A stretch of 47,113 nt of DNA from JAHCHL01 sp964546835 (GTDB lineage Bacteria; Armatimonadota; Fimbriimonadia; Fimbriimonadales; ATM1): positions 1 to 47,113 of the forward strand of contig CAZJKW010000001.1 in NCBI GenBank assembly GCA_964546835.1. Direction: 5' to 3'. Under the pieces are notes generated by a model. That model saw only the letters and a list, made by a program, of their open reading frames with translations. It was not told the DNA's origin and ran no database searches. Each line of letters starts with the position of its first letter. Position 1 is the stretch's first letter. The translations under genes were made by a program, and so were the position numbers. Shown here piece after piece: positions 9,001 through 17,470 of the stretch.

Positions 9001-9119
9001 AGCCGGGCACCCTACAAGTTTCAGCACGAGTGCGTTGGAGTTTTGCACCCGATGTAAGTGGACCCAGCGGTAACGTCACCTATTCTGTGGATCGCGCAGT
9101 TTGGCGAGTTTATCCATAA
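6075..9119 (+). CDS. Large exported beta-propeller protein with Asp-box (BNR/VPS10-like) repeats
   Basis: The ATG at 6075 is preceded by AAGAGGG at good spacing and gives a clean signal peptide (MRFFVLLVSVFWVSLCFS), so I prefer it to an in-frame ATG at 6048. The 1,014-residue protein has Asp-box motifs of the type KSTDGGVNW near residues 236, 287, 337, 384, 431, 486, 716 and 816. These mark the blades of sialidase/sortilin-like propellers. DPxNPxxxYxG segments recur between them, as in photosystem-stability-factor-like or VPS10 proteins. About 130 C-terminal residues form a separate beta-rich domain that I do not recognise. No catalytic sialidase residues can be assigned. It is likely secreted or surface-bound, with a binding or glycoside-related role. 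A small lipoprotein gene follows after 10 nt. Confidence 0.88.
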   Translation: MRFFVLLVSVFWVSLCFSQKFVTVGIAGLSNPAEYLSRNLSSNSKIMFRDKVSQAFVVQLSENTNASDLVIKLQKLPFVVFARKSNPNVNAETTNVYDLDELKELISELKGRNKDREMMFKALGKPPIQKTDKIKTGYLEAWLFWFEERAFPFKTIDTMAIEKAADHRDQMEPALFGKGDGLGATIWQYVGPKNLDIPYSTYYGIRPINGRVGAIAVDKNNNSIIYMGGANGGIWKSTDGGVNWIPLTDYWTYLTVSSIAIDPSNSQVIYVGTGDYHGSKPYQMGIMKSTNGGTSWTQLGNSSFGTRAVSKILIDPENPQIITVTTGRGSGGNGFVWRSTNGGTSWTNVLNTSAGWCTGSIGAIDGSNQRAYYVSGSGTGGNVWKSLDRGATWTKLTTPASTGSHTVISVAASPNFPGTVYIVVNADRKIFKSTDYGVNWTDITTGFPNGTNNYFWSQSTYNFFLDISSAPGPVDTIYVGMIDAVMSKDGGSTWQSIGGPTYVGASKLHNDQHVLTVDPTNPNVVFVGNDGGIYRHTFDPAAGTGIWDYLSANIGLTMFYKMDVHPTNPNYLIGGTQDNATPVAIGDLNNWENCGGGDGGFGAINPNNPNIQYSEAQYLALYRTANNWTSSSSVAPSYGTDSVAFIAPFVLDPNNPNLLYAGTTYLYRRNDSTSTWENRLGGIKLSNTGTIRFIAIAPSDSNYIYTVASDGQVWMTTNAGATWSQINTGTTSLPARTFNYITINRANKTDIIVSCSGTGTGHIWRCANTQAATRTWTNISGSGATGLPDIPANAVFRDSFDFENTYFVGTDLGAFMTENGGQTWKNMTQPLGLPNVQVNDFRIQNRNTLYTATYGRGMWKLNLPPIILPTTAVFNNGTVSGGTSQTAESDDQRFSSTISQPVKQVIASFTGVSTVATPTELHFFLESNCSRFGTTQVLELFNYTTNSWQTVRTSTTSTSDRRFIVKITSNAGNFVQPGTLQVSARVRWSFAPDVSGPSGNVTYSVDRAVWRVYP

Positions 9120-9129
9120 TAATCTGAAT

Positions 9130-9480
9130 ATGAAACATACGGCTGTTTTTCTCATGGCATGTGTTTTGGGTTGTTCAGGAAAAACGCTTAGCGGTACTTA
9201 TGAACTTGCAGCGCCCGGGAGCAAACTCAAAATTAGTATCGTTTTGGATGAATCAGGACACTTCAAAGAAATCACCAAAGTTTCAGCAAAATCAGCAATT
9301 GGAACAACAGTCACAGGCAGATACAAAATAATTGACAATAACCTGATCCTGGTTTATCCGGAAGAAACAACAGGCGATGTTAACTCCGAAGAAAGAGAAA
9401 GAAAACTTGAAATTCAGAATGACGGAAAAACGCTACAAGTTCCAAACAATTCTAAAATGAAGTTCGAAAAAACCGGTTAA
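9130..9480 (+). CDS. Small lipoprotein of unknown function
   Basis: Starting at the ATG at 9130, the protein is 116 residues with a lipoprotein signal whose lipobox is VLGC, followed by SGKTLSGTYEL. The rest looks like a small beta-rich domain. The GTYEL...GHFKEI...GRYKIIDNNLILVYP pattern resembles the META/DUF-type lipocalin-like stress domains, but I cannot name the family. An in-frame start upstream at 9058 would overlap the propeller gene and destroy the signal peptide, so it is rejected. It probably shares a transcript with the propeller gene. Its TAA overlaps the stop of the convergent symporter gene by 4 nt. Confidence 0.75.
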   Translation: MKHTAVFLMACVLGCSGKTLSGTYELAAPGSKLKISIVLDESGHFKEITKVSAKSAIGTTVTGRYKIIDNNLILVYPEETTGDVNSEERERKLEIQNDGKTLQVPNNSKMKFEKTG

Positions 9481-10697
9481 GCAGGATTGCGCAAATCAAC
9501 AAACATCGTAATGCAAATGTCTGCAACAACGTTGTAAATCGTCTTAAAAATATCTATGACAGGTTCTACAACATCCAACAAAATCAGCGTGGACAATGGA
9601 AGCCCGAGCGCCAAGTAAATTCCGAGTCCTGAGGATGTTCCTGAACGCGGAATCCCCGGCGAAGCAATGCTAAGCAACATCATGGTCCCAACAAAGACGA
9701 CGACTTGAGGAAACGTAAGCACAACACTTGAAACGGAAGCAACAAATAACAATTTTAGAGTACTTGAAACGGTCCGGTTTGCTTTGAATATCGAAACCGC
9801 AAGAGGCAACGCAAATGCTGTGGATTCGGGTGTTGCCAATTTCCCGGTGTTTACATCACTAACCATGCTCGGAAGACTCGCAATGGATGAACGAGTACTT
9901 GCAGCCGTTGCAACAGACTTTGTTATAGTCTTGAGAAAATGAAATATCGACCTCTTACATAAAATACAAGTAATAAGAATTAACAAGACGGTTACTGAGA
10001 AGAAGGTACAAACAGACAACAGCAAAAATTGAAAAGCAATTTCCACGAATCCGGTTCCGCTTTCTCCGGCAAAAACAAATGCAAGGGCAAACCCACCCAG
10101 CGGTAAAAGCATGATTCCCCACCGAATCATCAGAGCAAAAATTGCAAGCACGTTTTCAAAAACAGTGACCAAATTCTCTCTAATTTTTTCGCTTGAACAT
10201 CGCACAGCAAAAGCAAAAATCGTTGCCACAATGACCAATGGAAGAATATTTCCGGCGACTGCGGCCTCAAAAAAGTTAGATGGTATCAATCCTTTAAACC
10301 ATTCACTAATTGGCTCCGGTTCCGGTGAAGCAACATCTTCGCCGCTAATCGAAAAGGAGCCCGTACCAAAAAACGAAAGTTTTAATGTGTGAATTAACCA
10401 TGCAATAACTGCGCCAAACAGCAATATCAAGACCATTGTCAAAAAGAACCGATTGCTAACGGTTTTTGCACTTTCGCGATTAGGTAATCGAACAATCGCA
10501 GAGAACAGTAATAGAAGCACAAGCGGAATTGCACAAAGTTTTAAGTAGTTCATCCATAAAGTACCGATAACGTCAAACACTGTTTTCGCTTCATCAGACT
10601 TTACATAATGACCAAGAATCGCTCCAAAAATGAGGCAAGGAATTGCCCAGAGGGTGATCTTGGAAGTCCGGTTATCCGTTAGCGGCTCTAATTGCAC
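9477..10697 (-). CDS. Dicarboxylate/amino acid:cation symporter (DAACS family)
   Basis: The 406-residue protein is strongly hydrophobic, with about eight membrane segments and two re-entrant loops as in GltP/DctA/Glt(Ph). The serine-rich loop appears as TRSSIASLP, the second hairpin as SPGIPRSGTSS, and the last helix as VVEPVIDIFKTIYNVVADI. The canonical NMDGT motif of helix 7 is not seen; the equivalent region reads TPESTAFALPLAV, so substrate and ion coupling may differ from glutamate carriers. The start is GTG, 8 nt after the mrp stop, so it is probably the last gene of the efflux-pump transcript. Its stop overlaps that of the convergent lipoprotein gene. Confidence 0.86.
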   Translation of the reverse strand: MQLEPLTDNRTSKITLWAIPCLIFGAILGHYVKSDEAKTVFDVIGTLWMNYLKLCAIPLVLLLLFSAIVRLPNRESAKTVSNRFFLTMVLILLFGAVIAWLIHTLKLSFFGTGSFSISGEDVASPEPEPISEWFKGLIPSNFFEAAVAGNILPLVIVATIFAFAVRCSSEKIRENLVTVFENVLAIFALMIRWGIMLLPLGGFALAFVFAGESGTGFVEIAFQFLLLSVCTFFSVTVLLILITCILCKRSIFHFLKTITKSVATAASTRSSIASLPSMVSDVNTGKLATPESTAFALPLAVSIFKANRTVSSTLKLLFVASVSSVVLTFPQVVVFVGTMMLLSIASPGIPRSGTSSGLGIYLALGLPLSTLILLDVVEPVIDIFKTIYNVVADICITMFVDLRNPA

Positions 10698-10705
10698 AAT
10701 ATCAC

Positions 10706-11788
10706 TTATCGTTTAATATTCTTTAACCCGCGAATCAAATCTTTTTCAGCCATGGCTTGCTTGCTTGCTTCTGCGGCAAGTTTTCCTGCAATTTCAAAAA
10801 ACGCTTCAGTTTGTACATTCTCCGGTCGTGCAATGATACTTGGAATCCCATTATCTCCCGATTGACTAATTGCTGGATCCAAAGGTATCGAACCTAAAAA
10901 TTTCACCTCTAACTGGTCTGCAAGTTGCTGGCCACTCATTCCGGAAAAAATCTTTGTGGTTTCTCCACAACAGGGACAAACAAACAATGACATGTTTTCA
11001 ATGACACCCAAAATGGGTGCTTTTAATTTCTCAAAAAGTTGCACTGCTTTTCCGGCGATATTTGCCGCAACATCGTGAGGCGTCGCCACAATCACTACTC
11101 CGGTTAAAGGAACCAATTGTGCAAGAGACATGGGTGCGTCGCCGGTTCCCGGTGGCAAATCAACCACCAAATAATCCAATTCCCCCCAATTCACGTCGGT
11201 CAGCAACTGTTTTACAGTTCCGGCAACCATCGGTCCTCGCCACAAAACGGCTTGCCCTTCCTCAAGCAAAAATCCAAGCGACATCATTTTCAAACCATAT
11301 TTTTCAATTGGCAAAATTTTTGAATTTTCTGTCCAGGGTCGCTCTTCAGCGCATCCCATCATTAATGGAATCGAAGGTCCATAAACATCTGCATCAAGCA
11401 ATCCAACTTTTGCTCCGGATTTTGATAAAGCAATCGCAATGTTCACCGAAACCGTGCTTTTTCCAACACCACCTTTTCCGGATGCAATTGCAATAACGTT
11501 TTTAACATCAGGAATCATTTCTCCTTTGTTGGCTTGCCGCACACGCGATGTCATTTCAATCTTCACACTGCCAATACCTTCAAGGTTTTTGACGGCATCA
11601 AGCGATTGTTGCTTAAGCAAATCCTTAACGGGGCAAGCGGGGGTCGTTAATTCAATGCTAAAAGATACATCGGTCCCCTGAATAGAAAGGTCTTTGATGA
11701 ATCCTAAGGAAACAATGTCCCGATTCAAATCCGGGTCAATAACGGAACTCAGGGCTTGAAGAATTTGGGCTTCGGCAACTTCACGCAT
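10706..11788 (-). CDS. mrp: Mrp/ApbC-type iron-sulfur cluster carrier ATPase
   Basis: The protein has 360 residues and two domains. The N-terminal 90 residues are a MIP18/DUF59 domain (VIDPDLNRDIVSLGFIKDL, with ACPVKDLL). The C-terminal part is a ParA/MinD-type P-loop ATPase with deviant Walker A GKGGVGKST near residue 104 and Walker B DYLVVDLPPGTGD. The CPCC cysteines near residue 268 bridge the Fe-S cluster in the dimer. It carries and hands over [4Fe-4S] clusters to client enzymes in the cytoplasm. Its place downstream of the efflux genes looks like an accident of operon growth. One possible client in the window is the DUF512 radical SAM protein. Confidence 0.95.
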   Translation of the reverse strand: MREVAEAQILQALSSVIDPDLNRDIVSLGFIKDLSIQGTDVSFSIELTTPACPVKDLLKQQSLDAVKNLEGIGSVKIEMTSRVRQANKGEMIPDVKNVIAIASGKGGVGKSTVSVNIAIALSKSGAKVGLLDADVYGPSIPLMMGCAEERPWTENSKILPIEKYGLKMMSLGFLLEEGQAVLWRGPMVAGTVKQLLTDVNWGELDYLVVDLPPGTGDAPMSLAQLVPLTGVVIVATPHDVAANIAGKAVQLFEKLKAPILGVIENMSLFVCPCCGETTKIFSGMSGQQLADQLEVKFLGSIPLDPAISQSGDNGIPSIIARPENVQTEAFFEIAGKLAAEASKQAMAEKDLIRGLKNIKR

Positions 11789-11808
11789 TTACCAAGCAGT
11801 TTACTACT

Positions 11809-12609
11809 TCAGCGATCAAGGTTCCACTCAGCATATCGTTCCTTGCTCGGCCCAATAATTCTAAGACTCAGTTTCTGGGCATTTCCCAATCCACTCTTCA
11901 AATTCGAAATGTCGAATTCAACCATCACTAACCTGACCTGAAAATCTCCCATTGGATAAAAGCAGGGTTCAATCATTTCCTCAAATTCGGATGTCAATAA
12001 GTGGTTACAAGGTGCAAACTGATACCAAGGCATAGGTTTCAAAATATCAGGGTTTCTTGAAACATTCTCAAAAACCGTGCTTACGTGGTTTGGCTTGATA
12101 ACTGAATCTCCAATTTTCAAGACGAATTTTCGCAATTCAATATTCTTAATTTTTGAGTTCGATGGAAATTCATCTTCAAGAATATCATAATCCGGTGCTG
12201 AAGCAAGTTGAACCATAAACAGTAATTTTCCGTTCATCAAATCTGAAATCGCACGAAAATGACTTAATGCTTTGCCCGCTTCCCAATATTCTTTTGCGCT
12301 CAGGTACCCCAGACGTGCTGAAACATATTCCGGCGAGAACCACCATGCAAATTCAACGGTCTTAAACGGTTGAACGCTGATTCCGGAAAACCAACGTGAA
12401 ACGCCTCGTTGTGTCAAACCTTCAACTTTGAATTTTGAATTTCGGCTCTTGCCCCAACTCTCTCCTTTCATAAAGGCCGACAAGTTTGGTTTCTCCCCAA
12501 ACTCCAGTTGGGATTGTCTGAAGGTTGATAAGGCAGCAGTTCCGGCAAGCCCTTGCCCAAAAAGCGGCACAAAGCCAATCGCCATAGCCAACAAAAATCC
12601 TAATCGCAC
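11809..12609 (-). CDS. Exported protein of unknown function
   Basis: The 266-residue protein starts at a GTG 7 nt after the RND pump stop and has a signal peptide (MRLGFLLAMAIGFVPLFGQG). I recognise no family. The body is rich in aromatic residues and looks beta-rich, with SRWFSGISVQPFKTVEFAWWFSPEYV and an FVLKIGDSVIKP segment. Two cysteines (APCNHLL and EPCFYPM) could form a disulfide. Position between the pump and mrp suggests co-transcription, but function cannot be inferred from that. The next gene, mrp, follows after 20 nt. Confidence 0.72.
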   Translation of the reverse strand: MRLGFLLAMAIGFVPLFGQGLAGTAALSTFRQSQLEFGEKPNLSAFMKGESWGKSRNSKFKVEGLTQRGVSRWFSGISVQPFKTVEFAWWFSPEYVSARLGYLSAKEYWEAGKALSHFRAISDLMNGKLLFMVQLASAPDYDILEDEFPSNSKIKNIELRKFVLKIGDSVIKPNHVSTVFENVSRNPDILKPMPWYQFAPCNHLLTSEFEEMIEPCFYPMGDFQVRLVMVEFDISNLKSGLGNAQKLSLRIIGPSKERYAEWNLDR

Positions 12610-12616
12610 CTTTTAG

Positions 12617-15600
12617 TTATTGGCTTTCGGATGCCTCAACTTTCGCTTTCTTATCCAATCCCTTCGTAAATCTCTTCAAGAATTTGCCGACAGATACGGA
12701 AAGATCGTCAAAAATCGTGTAACTACAAGGGATAACAAACAAAGTTAACAAAGTGGAAAGAGCCAGTCCACCGATAATGACAACCCCAAGCGGTGCTCGC
12801 CAGTCTGCACCCCGTCCCAGGGCTAATGCCACCGGCAGCATCGACAAAATCATTGCAAGCGTGGTCATCATAATCGGTCTTAATCGTGTTGGCCCGGCTT
12901 CAACAAGAGCGTCATGCCGATTCATTCCTTTCTCGCGCAAGTTGTTCGTATAGTCCACCAACAAAATGGCGTTTTTGCCTACTAAGCCAATCAACATTAA
13001 GAAACCAATCATCCCAACGATGTCCATCGAGCGGTTAGTAATGACTAATCCCATGATGGCACCTACCAGTGCTTGCGGCTGTGCCAATTGAATAATGAAT
13101 GGATAAACGATGTTGTTAAACAATGCAGCAAGAACCAAAAAGACAAGAACCAAACCTAATCCAAATGCCGCACCCATATATGGCATCTCTCGATTATTGA
13201 TTTCGTTTTCGCCGCGCTGTGCATAAAAAACTTTTCCGTCCCCCAAATTGGCGGCTTTTAAGTCTTTTTCAATTTGCTGGCCGACCGTTCCAATAACAAA
13301 TCCCGGCAATAGATAACCGATGACCGAAATCATGCGTTGGCGATTAAATCGGTCTGCTTTGTCGAAAGATTCTGCCCTTTCAATATTGGATACTTCACCT
13401 AAATAAACCGGATTACCATTTCTAAATGTAACAGGAATGGTTTCCAAAGCGCGCGAGTCTTGGCGAACAGAATCTTCCAAATTTACGCGAATGTCGTACT
13501 CGCGATCGTTTTGCCGATACTTCGCATCCGTGTTTCCTTCAAATGCAACCCTTGCTACCGCGCCCAACTGCCGAACCGACAAATCGTTGTCGGCCATTTT
13601 CGTTCGATCAGGTCTAACCACAAATTCTGGTTTCCCTGGTTTTGAAGTCAAATCAAGGTTGACAATTCCTTTAATTTTGGAAAGCACTTGTAATGCTTGT
13701 TCTGCCGCAGGTGCAACACGTTCCGGTTCCGTACTAAGAATCGAAACCTGTACCGGAGGTCCGGCAGCAAATCCGGTCTGCCCACTGACAATGATTTTTG
13801 CATCAGGAATTTTCCCAATTTTTTGTTGCACTTCGGTAACGATGGATGCTTGGTCTCGGTCCCTCAATTTTTCTGTTGATTTCTTCCAAAACTGCATCTT
13901 GTCAATCGGAGCACGTTTATCAGCCAAGTTAATTTGGACTTGTGCATATTGAGGCCCGATATTTTCTGCACCAAATCCTGTGGGTGCCGAACCAACATTA
14001 CTCGTTACATAAGTGGTTTCAGGCAATTTCAATCCAACGCTCTCAATCCTTTTTACAACGGAAAGCGTTCGATCAAGTGATGAACCGGCCGGCATCGTCA
14101 CATCAACCAAAACCTGACCCTGTTCTTGGCCACCTGCAAATCGTTGTGTTAAAAGTGGTCCACCTTTGTTGATTCCAAGACCAAATCCTGCAACCCCAAA
14201 CAAAACCAATACAAGTCCGAAACCCGCAGCACCTAAAATTATCTTTGGATTCCAAAGTTTCTTGAAAATTCCTACGAGCAGGAAGATGACAACCGAAAAA
14301 CCTAATGAGCCTACTGCCATTCCGAAAGGGGGTTTGATGGCTTCGCCAAATGTCTTTGCGTCGCTTGCGTCCGTCATCATAAATGCACCGAATAACAAAG
14401 CCCAACCCGCCATGAACACTAACCATCTTCGATTTAGGGCAATTTCGAGCAGTCGCTTATAACCATTTGCAAACTTGTGAAATGTATCATCAAACCACTT
14501 CGCAAATCCGCGCTTATCTTCCAGATTTTCTCCCTTTCGATACCAGCGGCTCGCTAACATGGGAGTCAACGTAAACGAAACAAACAATGAGAACAAAGTT
14601 GCCGCTGCAACGGTGATTGCAAAGGGTCGGAAGAATTGACCGATGATTCCACCCATGTTTGCAACCGGCAAGAAAACTACAACGTCAACCATCGTGATCG
14701 CGATTGCAGCCAATCCGATTTCTCTTCTTCCGTTGAGTGCTGCCGTTTCCGGGTCTTCACCCATTGTCAAGTGCCGGTAAGTGTTTTCCAAAACAACGAT
14801 CGCATCGTCAACCAAAATTCCAATCGCCAATGACAATCCCAACATCGTCATGGTGTTAAGCGTAAATCCGAATGCCGCCATTGCTGCAAGTGCCGCAAAT
14901 ACGCACGTTGGAATCGCCAAAGCAACAATAATCGTTCCGCGCAAATTGTGTAAGAAAAGATAAATGATTCCAATGACCAAAACGATTCCAATAAACAATG
15001 CAATTTCCAAATCATGTAGCGATTCGTTGACTTGCTTAGCGCTTTCTCTTGCAATCGTAAACTTAATCGGAAACTGCTGCTCAATTTGTGCTAATTGTTC
15101 TTTTACAAGTTTTGTAATTTCAACCGTATTGCCTTCTCGCGTTTTTTGAACTTTCAGTACAACAGCATCTCTGCCGTTAACGCGGCTAATAATTTTTCTT
15201 TCTGCCGGACCATCGGTAATCGTTGCAATATCGGAAAGCGTAACAATCGCAGGCGGTTTGTTCGGGTCCATTCGGTCCGAAATCGGAATTTTTAGATTTC
15301 GGATTTCATCAACATTCTTAAATTCACCTTCAACTCTTACGCCGGTTTCGCGATTGCCTTCAGTAATGGTTCCGCCCGGCAAATTGATTGCAGCGCCGGT
15401 CAATGCGTTAAGCACATCGCTGACGCCGGTTCCGTAACTTAGCAAGCGATTTTTGTCAACGGCAACGCGAATTTCTCGAATGTCACCACCCGTTACCTCG
15501 ACATCTGCAACTCCTGGGATTCTTGCCAAAACGTCTTGAACGCGGTCATCAATCGTATCACGTAATTGCAATGCAGTCAGTTTCGATGATTCAGCCGCTA

Positions 15601-16021
15601 TAGTTAAAATGGGCTGTGCTGCAATATTTAACTTGTTTACAATTGGTTTTTCGGCGCCATCGGGCAAGTCACCCAAAATGGCATCCACTTTAGACTTAAC
15701 TTCGTTGAGTGCTGTGTCTTGGTTAACCCGCAATTCAAATTGGATTGTTACAATCGAAATGCCCTCAAGCGATGTAGAACTAATGGTTTCAATTCCGTTT
15801 GAAGTCGTAACCGCTTCTTCGATTTTTTTCGTAATCTGAGTTTCAATTTCAGTTGGGCTCGACCCGAAATAGGTAGTTTGAACCGTTACATACGGGAAAC
15901 TGACTTCCGGCTGCTCTTCGACCGGCATTCGCTGGCATCCAAGCCATCCCATAATCAGGGCGGCGACCATCAACATCACCACCCATACCGGACGTTTGAT
16001 TGCAGCGAGTGTCAGATTCAC
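12617..16021 (-). CDS. RND multidrug-type efflux pump, inner-membrane subunit (HAE1, AcrB-like)
   Basis: At 1,134 residues this is longer than typical AcrB-like pumps (about 1,030-1,050). Family marks are the N-terminal KRPVWVVMLMVAALIMGWL helix, the proton-relay DD pair in GILVDDAIVVLEN of TM4, and the TM10 lysine in GLVGKNAILLVDY. The extra length comes partly from an insert at about residues 550-625, after TM7, with two additional hydrophobic helices. An even number leaves the following porter domain periplasmic. It starts with GTG overlapping the fusion-protein stop as GTGA, with AAGGGG as ribosome binding site. Together with the two upstream genes it would form a complete tripartite pump, probably repressed by the TetR protein. 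Substrates are unknown. Confidence 0.95.
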   Translation of the reverse strand: MNLTLAAIKRPVWVVMLMVAALIMGWLGCQRMPVEEQPEVSFPYVTVQTTYFGSSPTEIETQITKKIEEAVTTSNGIETISSTSLEGISIVTIQFELRVNQDTALNEVKSKVDAILGDLPDGAEKPIVNKLNIAAQPILTIAAESSKLTALQLRDTIDDRVQDVLARIPGVADVEVTGGDIREIRVAVDKNRLLSYGTGVSDVLNALTGAAINLPGGTITEGNRETGVRVEGEFKNVDEIRNLKIPISDRMDPNKPPAIVTLSDIATITDGPAERKIISRVNGRDAVVLKVQKTREGNTVEITKLVKEQLAQIEQQFPIKFTIARESAKQVNESLHDLEIALFIGIVLVIGIIYLFLHNLRGTIIVALAIPTCVFAALAAMAAFGFTLNTMTMLGLSLAIGILVDDAIVVLENTYRHLTMGEDPETAALNGRREIGLAAIAITMVDVVVFLPVANMGGIIGQFFRPFAITVAAATLFSLFVSFTLTPMLASRWYRKGENLEDKRGFAKWFDDTFHKFANGYKRLLEIALNRRWLVFMAGWALLFGAFMMTDASDAKTFGEAIKPPFGMAVGSLGFSVVIFLLVGIFKKLWNPKIILGAAGFGLVLVLFGVAGFGLGINKGGPLLTQRFAGGQEQGQVLVDVTMPAGSSLDRTLSVVKRIESVGLKLPETTYVTSNVGSAPTGFGAENIGPQYAQVQINLADKRAPIDKMQFWKKSTEKLRDRDQASIVTEVQQKIGKIPDAKIIVSGQTGFAAGPPVQVSILSTEPERVAPAAEQALQVLSKIKGIVNLDLTSKPGKPEFVVRPDRTKMADNDLSVRQLGAVARVAFEGNTDAKYRQNDREYDIRVNLEDSVRQDSRALETIPVTFRNGNPVYLGEVSNIERAESFDKADRFNRQRMISVIGYLLPGFVIGTVGQQIEKDLKAANLGDGKVFYAQRGENEINNREMPYMGAAFGLGLVLVFLVLAALFNNIVYPFIIQLAQPQALVGAIMGLVITNRSMDIVGMIGFLMLIGLVGKNAILLVDYTNNLREKGMNRHDALVEAGPTRLRPIMMTTLAMILSMLPVALALGRGADWRAPLGVVIIGGLALSTLLTLFVIPCSYTIFDDLSVSVGKFLKRFTKGLDKKAKVEASESQ

Positions 16022-17469
16022 TTCTTGTCCCCTTCAACTTTGTCTTGTCGAATTAGCGCCCCATCGGTTAACAAATCTTTTCCTTTCAAAATCACTTTCT
16101 CGCTGGGTGACAAACCGATAACTTGGGTTTGGTCCTCTTTTGTTACTCCGACTTTAACTTCCACTTTTTTTGCTTTGTTGCCGTTTGCAACAAACACATA
16201 ATCTTTTTCGCCATCTTTTACGATTGCGTCGGTGGGAACAAGCACGACATCCCGAAGTGTTCCGACAACTACTTTTGCTTTACCAAACATTCCGGGTTTT
16301 AATTTTCCGATTCCATTAGCCACTGCAATTCTTGCGGCAAACAATCTTCCCAAGGAATCGGCTTGCGGCCGAATTGCAACCACCGTTCCCACAAAAGTTT
16401 CATTTGGAAATGCATCAACCATAACCGTTGCTGATTGTCCGGGTTTCACTTTTGCAATTTCTTTTTCCGGAATTTGACCTTCTAAATAGACCCCGTTTAA
16501 TCCGACGATGTTGGCGATCGGCGTTCCCGGTGCAACCACTTGTCCCGTTTTTGCCGGTGTACCGCTTACATATCCGTCAATTGGAGAGATAACGGCGGCG
16601 TCGGACATTTGTTGCCTTGCAAGTCGTAATTGCGCTTCGGCTTGACTCAGAGCTGCGTTTGCTTGCTGCACTTGTTGACGTCTAACCGTATCAACCATTT
16701 GATTGGAGCGAGCAACGCGCAATGCTTCTTCCGCCTGTCGAACCGCTTCTTCTGCTTGAATAATTTGTTCCGGTCGGCTGCCTTCGATAATTAGACTGTA
16801 TGCCTCTACAGCAGAACGATAATTTGCTAATGTCGTGTCATATTGCAATTGGGCTGCGTCCACTTCCATTTTTGCAATGGCGTCTTGCGCAAACAAATTC
16901 TTTGCGCGCTCTAAATCTGTTTTTGCTTTATCAAGCGCAGATTTTGCGGCACCCATTTGTGCTTTTGCTTGTTCTTTTTCTTGTGACCTTGCCCCTTGCT
17001 TGACCATTGCCAATTGCGCTTTTGCTGATTTAAGTTGTGCTTCGGCTTGCCGAATTGCGGCTTGAGATTGCATCGGACTCATTGCTGCCTGCGTTATCGC
17101 TTGATCACGCGCTGCTCTTGCCGCCGAAACACCTGCCATGGCTTGTTGAACTTGCAACATCGCGTTCGCTGTGTCAACTTGTGCAATCAATTGCCCTGCT
17201 CGAACTTTTGAGCCATCTTGAACCGAAACAAAATTAAGCCGACCACCGACTCTTGCTCCAACTTGAACCTGATCCAGGGTTTCAAACGGGCCTGAAATTT
17301 CTAATTCCGTGTCTATCGTCACAAGATTTGGTGTAACAAAAGTAACCGGAGTTGTGCTGTCCGATAAAAGTTCCTTTTGTATTTCAGCGTTTTTTTGCGC
17401 AGTTTTATCTGCGCAACCGATTAAAGCAATTGCAATGATTCCGGGCAGGATTTTTGCGATGTGTTTCAA
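16018..17469 (-). CDS. RND periplasmic adaptor (membrane fusion protein), lipoprotein
   Basis: The true start is probably TTG at 17469, one base after the TolC-like stop and 8 nt after a perfect GGAGGA. It gives a 483-residue protein whose N-terminus is a lipoprotein signal ending in ALIGC; the in-frame ATG upstream lies inside the previous gene. Order of parts: a lipoyl half (VQVGARVGGRLNFVSVQDGSKVRAGQ), a long alanine/glutamine-rich alpha-hairpin of about 170 residues, the second lipoyl half (VISPIDGYVSGTPAKTGQVV), then the beta-barrel and membrane-proximal domains. The hairpin is longer than in AcrA-like adaptors, closer to HlyD/EmrA. It links the RND pump with the TolC-like channel. Confidence 0.94.
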   Translation of the reverse strand: MKHIAKILPGIIAIALIGCADKTAQKNAEIQKELLSDSTTPVTFVTPNLVTIDTELEISGPFETLDQVQVGARVGGRLNFVSVQDGSKVRAGQLIAQVDTANAMLQVQQAMAGVSAARAARDQAITQAAMSPMQSQAAIRQAEAQLKSAKAQLAMVKQGARSQEKEQAKAQMGAAKSALDKAKTDLERAKNLFAQDAIAKMEVDAAQLQYDTTLANYRSAVEAYSLIIEGSRPEQIIQAEEAVRQAEEALRVARSNQMVDTVRRQQVQQANAALSQAEAQLRLARQQMSDAAVISPIDGYVSGTPAKTGQVVAPGTPIANIVGLNGVYLEGQIPEKEIAKVKPGQSATVMVDAFPNETFVGTVVAIRPQADSLGRLFAARIAVANGIGKLKPGMFGKAKVVVGTLRDVVLVPTDAIVKDGEKDYVFVANGNKAKKVEVKVGVTKEDQTQVIGLSPSEKVILKGKDLLTDGALIRQDKVEGDKK

Positions 17470-17470
17470 T

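Noticed and set aside
13437..13952. 171-codon open frame opposite the RND pump gene
   Set aside because: Antisense to conserved pump sequence, low-complexity serine/threonine composition, no family match; a shadow frame.
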